From: Bradyrhizobium sp. CB2312
GTDB lineage: Bacteria > Pseudomonadota > Alphaproteobacteria > Rhizobiales > Xanthobacteraceae
DNA length: 64,000 nt
Reading direction: 5' to 3'
Assembly (NCBI RefSeq): GCF_029714425.1
Contig: NZ_CP121668.1
Span: forward strand, 248,001-312,000
In this document: positions 27,636 to 36,829 of the stretch, in pieces
Position numbering within the stretch: position 1 is the stretch's first letter
Layout: each line of letters opens with the position of its first letter
Position numbers and translations under genes: made by a program
Notes under the pieces: model-generated
What the model was told of the DNA's origin: nothing
What the model saw: the letters and a program-made list of their open reading frames with translations, nothing else
Databases searched by the model: none

Positions 27636-28805
27636 ATGATGGATCAGCAGAATCTCGGGACGATGCGGCCCGCTTCAGCCGATCCTGCCGCTATTGCGCT
27701 GGCTAAGGCCCTTGGACAATGGCCGAAACCGGCCGGTTCCGCCCGCCCCAGCCCGAAAAAAGTCTTCGACCAGGCGCCTGCGGCGACGGTCGAGGCCCTC
27801 GCGAGGGAGCTGGGCCTGCGGCTCGGCGACCAGAATGAGCTCACCATCCGCCGTATCAGGCGCGGCAAAGGCTATTCCTTCGTCCGTCCCAACGGCGCCC
27901 ATATCCGCGACGCCCGCACCATCCGCCGTCTGCACGCCATGGCGGTGCCGCCGGCCTATCGCGAAGTGCGCTACTCCGCCGATCCGAACTCGCATCTCCA
28001 GGCCGTGGGACGCGATGCCGCGGGGCGGCTGCAATATCGCTATCACGCCGACTGGGAAAAGGTCCGCGAGCACCGCAAGGCGCATCGCCTGGAAAAGCTC
28101 GTCGGTGCGCTGCCAAAGATCCGGCGCAAGGTCTCGGCGTTCCTGTCGGGCGAGGAGCCGACGCGCGAATTCGCGCTCTCGGCCGTGATCGAGCTGATCG
28201 CGCGCACCGCGATCCGCCCCGGCAATGAATCCTATGCCCGCCTCAACGGCACCCGCGGCGCCACCACCCTGCTGAAGTCCAACGTCACGCTGGAAGACGA
28301 CTGCTTCGTGCTGACCTTCAAGGCGAAGGGCGGCAAGGCGGTGCGGAAAGAGTGCGACGCGGCCAAGCTGGTCCGCGCCATCGGCATTTTGCAGGGGGTC
28401 CCCGGCAAGCGCATGTTCCAGTATCGCGATGCCTACGGCATCGTGCGCGCGGTCAACACCACGCAGGTGAACGCGTTCCTGCGCGAGATCGCCGGTATCA
28501 AGATTTCGCTGAAGGATTTTCGCACGCTGATGGCCTCTGCCGTCGTCGTGGAATCGCTCTCGCGGATCACGCCGGCGACCAGCCAGCGCGGCCGCAAGAA
28601 GCAGGTGCTGGATGCGATCCGCGCCGCCGCCGACAAGCTCTCCAACACGCCGGCGATCTGCCGCAAGAGCTACGTCCACGACACCATCGTCACGGCCTTC
28701 GAGGAGGGCATCCTCGAGCGTTTTGCGGCGACGATGAAAGGCCAGCGTTCGCAGGCGCGGCGCGAGCAGCTGCTGGCGCAGGTGGTGGCGACCGCGGCGG
28801 TTTAA
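27636..28805 (+). CDS. DNA topoisomerase IB
   Basis: A 389-residue eukaryote/poxvirus-type topoisomerase that relaxes supercoils through a 3'-phosphotyrosyl link. The N-terminal DNA-binding part has RRIRRGKGYSFVRPNG and AVPPAYREVRYS; the catalytic domain has Arg194 in TAIRPGNESY, Lys231 in FKAKGGKAVRKEC, Arg296 in KDFRTLMAS, and the nucleophile Tyr346 in CRKSYVHDTIV. All catalytic residues are present. Such enzymes are accessory in bacteria beside TopA and gyrase. Two tandem ATGs lie 10 nt after AAGG. Confidence 0.92.
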   Translation: MMDQQNLGTMRPASADPAAIALAKALGQWPKPAGSARPSPKKVFDQAPAATVEALARELGLRLGDQNELTIRRIRRGKGYSFVRPNGAHIRDARTIRRLHAMAVPPAYREVRYSADPNSHLQAVGRDAAGRLQYRYHADWEKVREHRKAHRLEKLVGALPKIRRKVSAFLSGEEPTREFALSAVIELIARTAIRPGNESYARLNGTRGATTLLKSNVTLEDDCFVLTFKAKGGKAVRKECDAAKLVRAIGILQGVPGKRMFQYRDAYGIVRAVNTTQVNAFLREIAGIKISLKDFRTLMASAVVVESLSRITPATSQRGRKKQVLDAIRAAADKLSNTPAICRKSYVHDTIVTAFEEGILERFAATMKGQRSQARREQLLAQVVATAAV

Positions 28806-28824
28806 GTCGTGCTGCCGCAGCTGT

Positions 28825-28950
28825 CGTAGGGTGGGCAAAGGCGCAAAGCGCCGTGCCCACCATCTCTCCGTGATCGCAAAAGTGAGCGGGCACGCGGAGC
28901 CCGTCATCGGGCGCGCGTTCGCGCGACCCGGTGGCTTTGCCCACCCTACG
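28825..28950. repeat. Palindromic repeat, CGTAGGGTGGGCAAAG family
   Basis: Outer arms CGTAGGGTGGGCAAAG and CTTTGCCCACCCTACG are perfect inverted copies about 125 bases apart, with an inner GGCGCAAAGCGCCGTGCCCACC hairpin region. It lies between the convergent topoisomerase IB and SRPBCC genes. A short copy is at 30613. Confidence 0.88.
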
Positions 28951-28954
28951 AGAG

Positions 28955-29410
28955 CTACGCCTTGGTTGATACACCCATGTCCGGGCCGGGATCGCCGCCC
29001 GCGGCCGCAGTGGTGAGCCGTCCCAGATAATGGGCCCACCCCGTCGCGTGCGCGGCCGCCTGCTCCTCGGTCGGCAGGCCGCTATGGGTCATGCGCAGCA
29101 GGGTGCCGCCGTCGCGTTCGATCAGGTCGATCTCGATCAGGCTCGAGCCGGGCGGCACTTCCTGTCCGCCCTCCCAGCCGAACGTGTAGGCGAGGCGGTG
29201 CACCGGCACGACCTCGCGGAAGGCGCCGCGGCCGACGCCGCCGCGCGGGCCGATGCCCCTCAGCAGATAGAGCCCGCCGGGATGCGGCTCGGTGGTCGCA
29301 TCCGAGCCCATCCAGCTCAGGATCTTCTCGGGGTCGGTCAAATAGGCAAAGACGGTGGCGCGGGGGGCTGCGATCTGGGTCTCGCGTCGCACTACGAAGG
29401 ACTCGGTCAT
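28955..29410 (-). CDS. SRPBCC (AHSA1/START-like) domain protein
   Basis: A 151-residue helix-grip protein. VVRRETQIAAPRATVFAYLT opens with the family's beta strand and helix, DPEKILSWMGSDATTEPHPG follows, and the C-terminal helix is EEQAAAHATGWAHYLGRL. Proteins of this family bind hydrophobic ligands or act as stress-linked co-chaperone-like factors. Many are paired with an ArsR regulator; none is visible here. Divergent from a cyclase gene. Confidence 0.87.
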   Translation of the reverse strand: MTESFVVRRETQIAAPRATVFAYLTDPEKILSWMGSDATTEPHPGGLYLLRGIGPRGGVGRGAFREVVPVHRLAYTFGWEGGQEVPPGSSLIEIDLIERDGGTLLRMTHSGLPTEEQAAAHATGWAHYLGRLTTAAAGGDPGPDMGVSTKA

Positions 29411-29522
29411 CGGCGATCATCCATGGTCTTGCCTTGGGCTGACGATGGGACATGGCGGCGCCACGGGGCTCCGTCAAGGATTGCTCGTGACAAAGTCGGT
29501 CTCGCTTCGCCATCATCGGATC

Positions 29523-30617
29523 ATGCAGCTCTCCCCTACCCTCGCCTGGCTCGTCGACGCCGCCTCGGACAGTCCCGGGGCCGACCGCCTGCTGGCGGAA
29601 CTCGGCGCGCATCTGGTCGCCGACGGCCTGCCGCTTGCGGCCGGCAGCCTGACGCTGGAGGTGCCGGATCCCTTGATCGCGAAACGGACCTGGCTGTGGC
29701 GTGCCGACACCGGCCGGGTGATCGAAGCGCTCGGCTTTGCACCCGGCGGCCTCGCGCCCGACCTACCCAACGATGCCGGCCGCCGCTGGCTGCGCGACAT
29801 CGCGGCCGGCGAGGTGCACGAAGACGTCGTCGGACGGCAAGATGGCCCGCTGCTCGGCTGGATCGGACCGCGGCCGTTCACATCGGGCGAAATCGCGCAA
29901 TTGCGCGAAGCGGCGCGCTTTGCCGCGACGCCGCTTGCCGTGCTCGCCGCCCGCGCCACCTTGCGCGCGACGCTGGAGGCCTATCTCGGCAAGCGCAGCG
30001 CGGCGCGCGTGCTGGCCGCGCCGCTGCGGCGCGATCTCGGCGAGACCATCCAGGCGGCGCTGCTCTATGCGGATCTGCGCAATTTCACAACCTTGTCGGA
30101 GACCACACCACCTGCCGATGTCATCGCGGCGCTCGATGCCTGGTTCGATCGCATCGCCGGCGCGGTCCATGCCTTTGGCGGTGAGGTGCTGAAATTCATC
30201 GGCGATGGCGTGCTTGCGATCTTTCCGGTGGTCGAGGCGTCACCGCGCCATGCCTGCGATGCCGCGCTGCGTGCCGCAGGCGCGGCCGAAGCCGGCATGG
30301 CGTATCTCAACGCGGAGCGCAGCGCGCAAGGACTGCCGCCGCTGTGGTTCGGCGCCGCGCTTCATCTCGGCGAGATCCTGTGGGGGAATATCGGCGCCGC
30401 CAACCGGCTCGACTTCACCGCGATTGGTCCCGCCGTCAATCTCGCCAGCAGGCTCGAGGGATTGTGCAAGCCGCTGGGCAGGACCGTGCTGGTGTCGGGC
30501 GCGCTTGCGGCGGAGACGGAGATGCAGCTGATCGCGCTCGGACTGCACAAGCTGCGCGGCATTGCCTCGCCGTGCGAGGTGCTCGCGCTGCCGGAGACGC
30601 AAGCGCGGATTCCGTAG
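29523..30617 (+). CDS. Class III adenylate cyclase, soluble
   Basis: A 364-residue protein with an unassigned N-terminal half (about 1-165) and a C-terminal cyclase catalytic domain. Metal-binding Asp184 and Asp228 lie in LYADLRNFTT and KFIGDGVLAIF; Lys224 and the Asp of RLDFTAIG are the pair that selects ATP, and VNLASRLEGL supplies the transition-state Asn and Arg. All are present, so cAMP production is expected. There is no membrane segment. The N-terminus should sense a signal I cannot identify. Its stop codon lies inside a palindromic repeat. Confidence 0.88.
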   Translation: MQLSPTLAWLVDAASDSPGADRLLAELGAHLVADGLPLAAGSLTLEVPDPLIAKRTWLWRADTGRVIEALGFAPGGLAPDLPNDAGRRWLRDIAAGEVHEDVVGRQDGPLLGWIGPRPFTSGEIAQLREAARFAATPLAVLAARATLRATLEAYLGKRSAARVLAAPLRRDLGETIQAALLYADLRNFTTLSETTPPADVIAALDAWFDRIAGAVHAFGGEVLKFIGDGVLAIFPVVEASPRHACDAALRAAGAAEAGMAYLNAERSAQGLPPLWFGAALHLGEILWGNIGAANRLDFTAIGPAVNLASRLEGLCKPLGRTVLVSGALAAETEMQLIALGLHKLRGIASPCEVLALPETQARIP

Positions 30618-30647
30618 GGTGGGCATGCTTCGCTTTGCCCACCCTAC
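30613..30647. repeat. Short CGTAGGGTGGGC repeat overlapping a stop codon
   Basis: CGTAGGGTGGGCATGC and GCTTTGCCCACCCTAC form one hairpin; TAG at 30615-30617 is the stop of the cyclase gene. It is a short version of the 28825-28950 element and lies in the junction with the convergent EVE gene. Confidence 0.85.
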
Positions 30648-30660
30648 AATTCGTGGCGGA

Positions 30661-31074
30661 TTAGACCCCGCCCATCTTGCAGACCAGCTTCCACTCCTCC
30701 GCCGTGACCGGCTGCACCGACAGGCGCGAATATTTCACCAGTGCCATGTCTGCGAGCTTCTTCTCGGCCTTGATCGCGGCCATCGTCACCGGCGTCTTCA
30801 AGGGCTTGTCAGCCTTGATGTCGACGCAGACGAACTTCTCGGTCTTGTCGGTCGGATCAGGGTAGGCCTCCTTGATGATCTCCGCGATGCCGACGATCTC
30901 CTTGCCCTCGTTGGAATGATAGAAGAACGCCTTGTCGCCCTTCTTCATGTTCACGAGGTTCTGGCGCGCGGTGTAATTGCGTACGCCGGTCCAGGCTTCG
31001 CCCTTGGCGCCCTTCGCGACCTGCTGGTCCCAGGACCACACCGAGGGTTCGGATTTCACCAGCCAGTAGTTCAT
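30661..31074 (-). CDS. EVE domain protein
   Basis: A 137-residue PUA-like protein. MNYWLVKSEPSVWSWDQ at the start, GVRNYTARQNLVNMKKGDKA and FFYHSNEGKEIVGIAEI are the EVE (thymocyte nuclear protein 1-like) signature. The fold binds modified bases in nucleic acid through an aromatic cage, and family members are linked to RNA or DNA modification recognition. No modification enzyme is adjacent here. Full length. Confidence 0.92.
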   Translation of the reverse strand: MNYWLVKSEPSVWSWDQQVAKGAKGEAWTGVRNYTARQNLVNMKKGDKAFFYHSNEGKEIVGIAEIIKEAYPDPTDKTEKFVCVDIKADKPLKTPVTMAAIKAEKKLADMALVKYSRLSVQPVTAEEWKLVCKMGGV

Positions 31075-31168
31075 CGCAATCTGCCCCGTTCCTGGATACG
31101 CCGGTGCGATGTTTAGGGCACGCGGATGCCCGCGACAAGCGCGGGCATCCGCGGGTCCATCGCAGCCC

Positions 31169-32284
31169 TCACTCCTTCAGATATCGATCGAAGAACTTTG
31201 CGATGTCGGTGAAGGCTTCCTTCGTCTCGGGCACGTTGATGTTGAACTGGTACTGCGCGTGAGACTGGCCCTCATAGACGTTGAGATCAGCGATCACGCC
31301 GGCGCGCCGCAATTTTCGATGCGTGCGAACCGTGTTGCTGAGGAACAGATCGCGCGTGCCCGATGTCAGGATGGTCGGCGGAAAGCCCTTGAAGTCGCCG
31401 TAGATCGGCGAGATGTAGGGATTCTTCAGGTCCGTCCCGTTGGCATAGAGCTTTGCGGCGCGGCCGAGCCAGCCGTCCCAGGTCACCAGCACGTTGTCGA
31501 CCCACTCGTTGCTGGCATAGGTGTCGCCGACCTTGTCGATGTCGGACCACGGCGTGCCCGGCGCGATCGCCGCCGGCCTCGGTAGCTTCTCGTCCCTGGC
31601 CCGCAGCACCATCGCGAGCGTCATCGCGCCGCCCGTCGACGTGCCGAAGATCGCCATGCGGCGGGAGTCGTGGTCCCTGGTGACCTCCTTCCAGACCGCC
31701 ATCGCATCGTCCATCGCGGCGGGATAGGGAAAATCGGGCGGCATACGGTAGTCGACCGAGATGACCTTGAAGCCGCCAAAGCCCGCCATCATGATCGCCT
31801 CCGGCAACGCGGCTTCACCCGGCCCGAACACATAACCGCCGCCATGGACGTGGACCAGGAGGCGCCGCCGGTTCTCGGGCGGGATCTTGCTGGGCGTGAC
31901 GATAAAACAATGCACGCCGGCAATCTTGGTCTCCTCGACCTTGACGCCGAGCTTCTCCTTCATCGTCGGAACGTTCGCGATCGACAGCTTTGCGCGCCGC
32001 TCGATCAGCTCCTTCCACTCCGCCGGGGTTTTGGGATCTGCATTGAAGTGCGGCGGAAATGGCGCGCCGATCATGGCCTGCATGTCGGAGCTGACGTCAT
32101 TGGAGGGATTGGCGATGGATTTGACGGGCGCGACCCGCTTGCCGTTTTCGGCATTGGCGGCCGCCTCGTTCTTGGCGAGCTCGTCATAGGAGATCGCGGC
32201 CTCGGTGTAGGCCATGGTCGGTAAGGAAATGGCGGCAAGTGTAACGATGGCGATCGAAACGATCGCGTGCTGCGGTTTGCGCAT
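31169..32284 (-). CDS. Exported alpha/beta hydrolase, HSL-type esterase
   Basis: A 371-residue protein with a signal peptide at about 1-25. The oxyanion motif HGGG is at 147-150, followed by the nucleophile Ser216 in GTSTGGA; the acid is in SGTRDLFLSNT and the base in EGQSHAQYQF. The hormone-sensitive-lipase arrangement points to a short-chain carboxylesterase in the periplasm. The start at ATG 32284 gives a clean signal peptide; the longer frame does not. Natural substrate unknown. Confidence 0.87.
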   Translation of the reverse strand: MRKPQHAIVSIAIVTLAAISLPTMAYTEAAISYDELAKNEAAANAENGKRVAPVKSIANPSNDVSSDMQAMIGAPFPPHFNADPKTPAEWKELIERRAKLSIANVPTMKEKLGVKVEETKIAGVHCFIVTPSKIPPENRRRLLVHVHGGGYVFGPGEAALPEAIMMAGFGGFKVISVDYRMPPDFPYPAAMDDAMAVWKEVTRDHDSRRMAIFGTSTGGAMTLAMVLRARDEKLPRPAAIAPGTPWSDIDKVGDTYASNEWVDNVLVTWDGWLGRAAKLYANGTDLKNPYISPIYGDFKGFPPTILTSGTRDLFLSNTVRTHRKLRRAGVIADLNVYEGQSHAQYQFNINVPETKEAFTDIAKFFDRYLKE

Positions 32285-32393
32285 GCGGTTTCCCCTGGGA
32301 TCCGTTTGATTATTGTTGGACCGGGATCCTGCGGTGTACCGCCAGGCTAGACCAGCGTGCACAGGCCGTGAAGTGCCACCCGACGCTCGGGTG

Positions 32394-33374
32394 CTATTCC
32401 TCGGCCTTGAAGGGGCGCGTCAGCAATCCCTCGATCGCAGCGTCGATCGTCAATCTGCCGTCCAGGATGGCGGCGACCGCCTGCGAGACCGGCATGTCGA
32501 CGTTCCGCGCCGCTGCGAGCTCGACCAGCACCGGCGCGGTGAACGCACCTTCCGCCAGCTTGCCCGCCGGCGCGGCCTCGCCGCGGCCGAGCGCGATACC
32601 GAGCGCGAAATTGCGCGATTGCGCGGTCGAGCAGCTCAGCAAGAGGTCGCCGAGGCCGGAGAGGCCCGAGAGCGTTTCCGTGCGCGCGCCGCAGGCGCGC
32701 CCAAACCGCGCCAACTCGCTGAAGCCGCGCGTAGTCAGCGCGGCGAGTGCGGAAGCGCCGAGGTTGCGGCCGACCACGATGCCGGCGGCAATCGCCAGCA
32801 CGTTCTTGGCGGCGCCGCCGATCTCGACACCGCGGATGTCGGTGGAGTGATAGGGCCGGAACGTCGGCGAGCCCAGCGCCTGCACCAGCGCGCTCGCCAA
32901 GGCTTCGTCCTTCGCTGCAAGCGTCACCGCCGTGGGCAGGCCGCGCGCGACGTCGTCGGCAAAGCTCGGGCCCGACAGGATCGCCGGCTGCGCGTGCGGC
33001 GCGGCTTCCGCGATGACATCAGTCATGAATTTGTGGGTGCCGTGCTCGATACCCTTGGCGCAGGCAATGATCGGCGCCGGCTTCGCCAGATGCGAGGCGA
33101 GCATGTTGACCGCACCGCGCAGATGCTGAGCCGGAGTTGCGATCAGGATCATGTCGGCACGTGCGGCGCCGGCAAGCTCGTGCGTGACGGCGATCTCAGG
33201 CGCCAGCCGTACGCCGGGCAGCCGCGGATTCACGCGGGTCGATGCGATCCGCGCCGCGTGCTCCGCTGTGCGCGCCCACAGCGTCACGTTCCGCCCGGCG
33301 CGCGCCGCCACGGTCGCCAGCGCCGTGCCCCAGGCGCCGGCCCCGATCACAGCGACGGACTGGAACGCGGTCAT
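32394..33374 (-). CDS. gpsA: Glycerol-3-phosphate dehydrogenase [NAD(P)+]
   Basis: A 326-residue cytosolic enzyme that makes sn-glycerol-3-phosphate, the backbone of phospholipids, from dihydroxyacetone phosphate. It has the Rossmann motif [12 protein letters not shown] (9-20), the family blocks [12 protein letters not shown] and [12 protein letters not shown], and the active-site [16 protein letters not shown] with its catalytic Lys. It follows tsaD on the same strand, separated by a 188-nt repeat region; this neighbourhood is conserved in alphaproteobacteria. Confidence 0.96.
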   Translation of the reverse strand: MTAFQSVAVIGAGAWGTALATVAARAGRNVTLWARTAEHAARIASTRVNPRLPGVRLAPEIAVTHELAGAARADMILIATPAQHLRGAVNMLASHLAKPAPIIACAKGIEHGTHKFMTDVIAEAAPHAQPAILSGPSFADDVARGLPTAVTLAAKDEALASALVQALGSPTFRPYHSTDIRGVEIGGAAKNVLAIAAGIVVGRNLGASALAALTTRGFSELARFGRACGARTETLSGLSGLGDLLLSCSTAQSRNFALGIALGRGEAAPAGKLAEGAFTAPVLVELAAARNVDMPVSQAVAAILDGRLTIDAAIEGLLTRPFKAEE

Positions 33375-33391
33375 GGCTCGATCTCTCCACT

Positions 33392-33533
33392 CCCTCTCCC
33401 CGCTTGCGGGGAGAGGGCTGGGGTGAGGGGGAGGCTCCGCGGGGACGGTGACAGAGAGACTCGCGGAGAGTCCCCCTCACACGGATTGCATCTGCGATGC
33501 AATCCGACCTCTCCCCGCACGCGGGGCGAGGTG
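33392..33533. repeat. Palindromic repeat cluster, CCCTCTCCCC/GGGGAGAGGG family
   Basis: A hairpin of CCCTCTCCCCGC-TT-GCGGGGAGAGGG (33392-33417), GGGTGAGGG, a GGATTGCATC/GATGCAATCC inverted pair near 33482-33504, and a closing CCTCTCCCCGCACGCGGGG. It separates gpsA from tsaD. Confidence 0.8.
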
Positions 33534-33562
33534 AAGCTGAGCTCGTGGCGACACCAGACCAT

Positions 33563-34654
33563 TCAGTATCCCGCCCGCGTCTTGCCGTAGCCCGCCGGCG
33601 CCGTCGCGTTGGCATCGAGCAGCCAGCGTGCGCGCGGCTGGGCTTCCATCGTGTCGGTCAGGCCGAGCGCGAGGCGTTCGGCGCCGGCCCAGGCGATCAT
33701 CGCGCCATTGTCGGTGCAGAGCGCGGGCGGCGGCATGATCAGCTGCGTTCCAGCCTGCCGCGCGACGTCATCCAGCGCGCCGCGGATCGCCTGATTGGCG
33801 GCGACGCCGCCGGCCGCCACCAGCGCGCGCGGCGCGCCGAACTGCTCGCGAAAGAGCTTCAGGCCAACACTCAACCGGTCGGCAGTCGAATCGAGCACTG
33901 CGGCCTGGAAGCTGGCGCAGAGATCGCTGATGTCCTGCGGCGTGATTTTGCCGAGCCGGCTCGCCTCGGTGCGCACCGCGGTCTTCAATCCCGACAGCGA
34001 GAAATTGGCGTCGGGGCGCCCCTGCATCGGCCGCGGAAACGCAAACCGCGTAGCATCGCCGTTCGCCGCCGCGCGCTCGACCTGTGGGCCGCCCGGATAG
34101 GGCAGACCCAGCATCTTCGCGACCTTGTCGAAGGCCTCGCCGATCGCATCGTCGACAGTGGTGCCGAGCCGCACATATTGGCCGACGCCGGTGACCGCGA
34201 CGATCTGGGTATGGCCGCCGGAGGCGAGGAAGAGGCAATAGGGAAATTCGATCCCATCGGTGAGGCGCGGCGTCAGCGCATGCGCCTCCAGATGGTTCAC
34301 CGCGACCAGCGGCGTGTCATGCACCATCGCGATCGCCTTCGCGGTGGTGAGCCCGACGATGACGCCGCCGATCAGGCCCGGTCCCGCGGCCGCCGCGACA
34401 CCGTCGAGCTCGGCGAAGCCGATGCCGGCCTCGCTCATGGCGCGGTCGATGATGCCGTCGAGCAGGTCGACATGCGCGCGTGCGGCGATCTCCGGAACGA
34501 CGCCGCCGAAGCGGGCGTGTTCCTCGACCTGCGACCGCACGATGTTGGACAGGATCCTGCCGGCACCGTCAGGCGCGCGCTCGATCACGGCCGCGGCGGT
34601 CTCGTCGCAGGTGGTTTCGATGCCCAATACCAGCATTGGCGAATTGTTATCCAA
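33563..34654 (-). CDS. tsaD: tRNA N6-adenosine threonylcarbamoyltransferase
   Basis: A 363-residue enzyme that, with TsaB and TsaE, transfers threonylcarbamoyl to A37 of ANN-decoding tRNAs. [14 protein letters not shown] opens the ASKHA fold, [11 protein letters not shown] carries the metal-binding His residues, and [11 protein letters not shown] and [10 protein letters not shown] are the other nucleotide- and metal-site motifs. The TTG start at 34654 has AAGGG at good spacing; ATG 34636 is closer to the usual family start but has no ribosome-binding site. Divergent from hemD. Confidence 0.95.
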   Translation of the reverse strand: MDNNSPMLVLGIETTCDETAAAVIERAPDGAGRILSNIVRSQVEEHARFGGVVPEIAARAHVDLLDGIIDRAMSEAGIGFAELDGVAAAAGPGLIGGVIVGLTTAKAIAMVHDTPLVAVNHLEAHALTPRLTDGIEFPYCLFLASGGHTQIVAVTGVGQYVRLGTTVDDAIGEAFDKVAKMLGLPYPGGPQVERAAANGDATRFAFPRPMQGRPDANFSLSGLKTAVRTEASRLGKITPQDISDLCASFQAAVLDSTADRLSVGLKLFREQFGAPRALVAAGGVAANQAIRGALDDVARQAGTQLIMPPPALCTDNGAMIAWAGAERLALGLTDTMEAQPRARWLLDANATAPAGYGKTRAGY

Positions 34655-34777
34655 TTTGCGCCCTTGCGCTCATCCGGAAAGCAGAGTTCTGGTAACGCGG
34701 TAGCATTCCGGGGTCGGCTTGCGCAATCGTCACGCGCGGCCGTCCTCGTCAATGCGTCGTGCCCGGGAACACCAGCG

Positions 34778-35524
34778 ATGTCCATTCTTGTCACACGGCC
34801 GCATCCTGACAATGAGGCGACCGCCGACAATCTGCGTGCGCGGGGCCATGCGGTGCTGCTCGCGCCGGTGCTCAAGTTCGAGCCGGTCGCTTTCCATGAC
34901 GAGAGCGAGGCGGGCTATGGCGCCATCATCGTGACGTCCGCCAATGCGATCCGCGCCGTGGCGCCGCAGTTGCGGGATCTCGGGCTTGTGGAGCTGCCGC
35001 TGTTTGCCGTCGGCGAGCATACGGCCGCTGTTGCGCGCGAGACCGGCTTCACGAATGTGATCGTCGCCGGCGGCGATGCCGCTTCCTTGCGCGACAAGGT
35101 GATGCAGAGCGCGCGCGAGAAGCTGCTAGAGGCAAAAAGCACGCTGCTTTATCTCGCGGGTGCGGATCTGTCGCGCGATCTCGGCGGCGAGCTCGGTGCG
35201 GAAGGATTCAGCGTGGTGACGCAGACGACCTATCGCATGGCGCCGGTCAAAATTCTTCCGCGCGAGGTCTGCGACGGATTCGCTGCTCAAGGGATCGAGG
35301 CGGTGCTGCATTACTCCCGGCGCAGCGCGCGGGCGTTCCTGGATGCGGCGCGCGATGAAGGCGTTGAAATTTCGGCATTGGCGATCCCACAATGCTGCCT
35401 GTCCGAGAACGTGGCCGCTGTGCTGCGCGAGGCCGGTGCGTCGCAGGTTCTGGTGGCTGCAACGCCAGACGAAAATGCCTTATTTGATACCTTGGAGCGT
35501 GCTTTGAGGACCCGTTTGGCGTAA
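34778..35524 (+). CDS. hemD: Uroporphyrinogen-III synthase
   Basis: A 248-residue two-lobed protein that closes hydroxymethylbilane with inversion of ring D. MSILVTRPHPDNEATADNLR opens the fold; ALHAPVL-like LLAPVLKFEP, IVTSANAIRAV and the C-terminal LHYSRRSARAFL and VLVAATPDENALF match the divergent HemD family. It begins the operon hemD - mitofilin-like - hemY. The gene usually found just before it in alphaproteobacteria, hemC, is not here: only 123 bases separate it from tsaD. Confidence 0.9.
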   Translation: MSILVTRPHPDNEATADNLRARGHAVLLAPVLKFEPVAFHDESEAGYGAIIVTSANAIRAVAPQLRDLGLVELPLFAVGEHTAAVARETGFTNVIVAGGDAASLRDKVMQSAREKLLEAKSTLLYLAGADLSRDLGGELGAEGFSVVTQTTYRMAPVKILPREVCDGFAAQGIEAVLHYSRRSARAFLDAARDEGVEISALAIPQCCLSENVAAVLREAGASQVLVAATPDENALFDTLERALRTRLA

Positions 35525-35588
35525 GAGGTCGGGCCGAATCCGACGCAATCGGGTCCGCTCTGGTATGGAAGTGTGAGGAACCGTCACG

Positions 35589-36794
35589 ATGGCCGACGAC
35601 AAGCCTGAAGGTACAGGATTGGCCCCCGAGTCCGGCCGTGCCAAGCGGACACCGCCGACCATCGACCTCGAGGCGACTGATGTCTCGACCCAGCCGCAGG
35701 AGACGGCGGGTGAGCCTGAAGCTCCGCCGGAGCCCGCCGAGCCCGAGCAGGCAAAATCCGAGCCGGCCACTGCCGAGCCGGAGCACGTCGAGGAGCAGGC
35801 CGCGGCCGCGCCCGCTCCCGCCTCGCCACCGGTTTCGCCCTGGGTCATTGCGCCGTTCGCCGGTGCCGTCGCTGCCGCGCTCGTCATCGCCGTCGGCTGG
35901 CTGCTGGGCTGGCCTGCCGTGCAGGCGCCGCCTGCCGAGCCGCAAGTGACGAGCGCGACCGTCGATGCGCTCGCCGGTCGCGTCGCCGCGGTCGAAGCCA
36001 AGGCGGGCAGGCCCGCCGCCGATCCCGCTATGGCGGCGCGGATCGACGCGCTGGAAAAATCCGCAAGCTCCTTGCGCAGCGACATCGCCAATCTGCGCGC
36101 GCAGTCCGACAAGACCGCGAGCGCCCTGAACGACGCGAAACCCGCACCAAGCATTGTCGCGCCCGATCTTGCCGCTCTCAACGAGCGCGTCGCGCAACTC
36201 GAGCGCGCCAGCAGGACCGAGAGGGCCGAGCTCGCGCAGCAGGGCGAGAAGATCGCCAATGCCAAGCCAGTGGACGACAAGCCGCTGCGCCATGTGGTGG
36301 CAGCGGCCCTGCTCGACGTCGCCGTTCGCCACGGCGATCCCTATCAGTCGCAGCTGTCCGCAGCGCGGTCGTTCGCAGCCAAGCCCGACATGCTCAAGCC
36401 GCTCGATGCGTTTGCGGCGGCGGGCATCCCGACGCCGGTCGCGCTGAGCCGCGAGCTGCTCAACATCGTGCCCAAGCTCTCGCCGCCGGCGGAAACGCCG
36501 GCCGCGGGTGCCGGCATCGTCGAGCGTCTTCAGGCCGGAGCGTCGAAGCTCGTCCGCATCGAGCGCACCGACGGGGTCGGCAACGATCGCGGCGCGATTG
36601 TTGCGCGGGTCACGGCTGCGGCGCTGCGCAACGATTTCGTCGAGGCGCGGCGCGAGCTGAAGACGCTGACGGAAGCCGATCGCGCGCCGGCGCAGGCCTG
36701 GCTCGACAAGGCCGATGCGCGCGACGCCGCGCTCGCCGCCTCACGCAAATTCGCAGACGACGCCATGGCGGATCTCGCCAAGCCTGTTCAATAA
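35589..36794 (+). CDS. Mitofilin-like (Mic60-related, COG4223) membrane protein
   Basis: A 401-residue protein with a Pro/Glu/Ala-rich cytoplasmic N-terminus (about 1-80), one membrane helix (about 84-110, VIAPFAGAVAAALVIAVGWL), a coiled-coil segment (about 120-215) and a helical C-terminal domain. This layout and its place between hemD and hemY are those of alphaproteobacterial Mic60 homologues, which shape inner-membrane invaginations and contact outer-membrane proteins. It starts 64 nt after hemD with GAGGA ahead. Function inferred from the family; sequence conservation outside the C-terminus is low. Confidence 0.85.
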   Translation: MADDKPEGTGLAPESGRAKRTPPTIDLEATDVSTQPQETAGEPEAPPEPAEPEQAKSEPATAEPEHVEEQAAAAPAPASPPVSPWVIAPFAGAVAAALVIAVGWLLGWPAVQAPPAEPQVTSATVDALAGRVAAVEAKAGRPAADPAMAARIDALEKSASSLRSDIANLRAQSDKTASALNDAKPAPSIVAPDLAALNERVAQLERASRTERAELAQQGEKIANAKPVDDKPLRHVVAAALLDVAVRHGDPYQSQLSAARSFAAKPDMLKPLDAFAAAGIPTPVALSRELLNIVPKLSPPAETPAAGAGIVERLQAGASKLVRIERTDGVGNDRGAIVARVTAAALRNDFVEARRELKTLTEADRAPAQAWLDKADARDAALAASRKFADDAMADLAKPVQ

Positions 36795-36829
36795 GGTTCG
36801 CGCAATAATCAGCGCGTATAGGGATCGCC

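Noticed and set aside
33497..35524. A 675-residue open frame ending in hemD
   Set aside because: Only the last 248 residues are protein-like; the rest is antisense to tsaD and passes through a repeat, so hemD starts at 34778.
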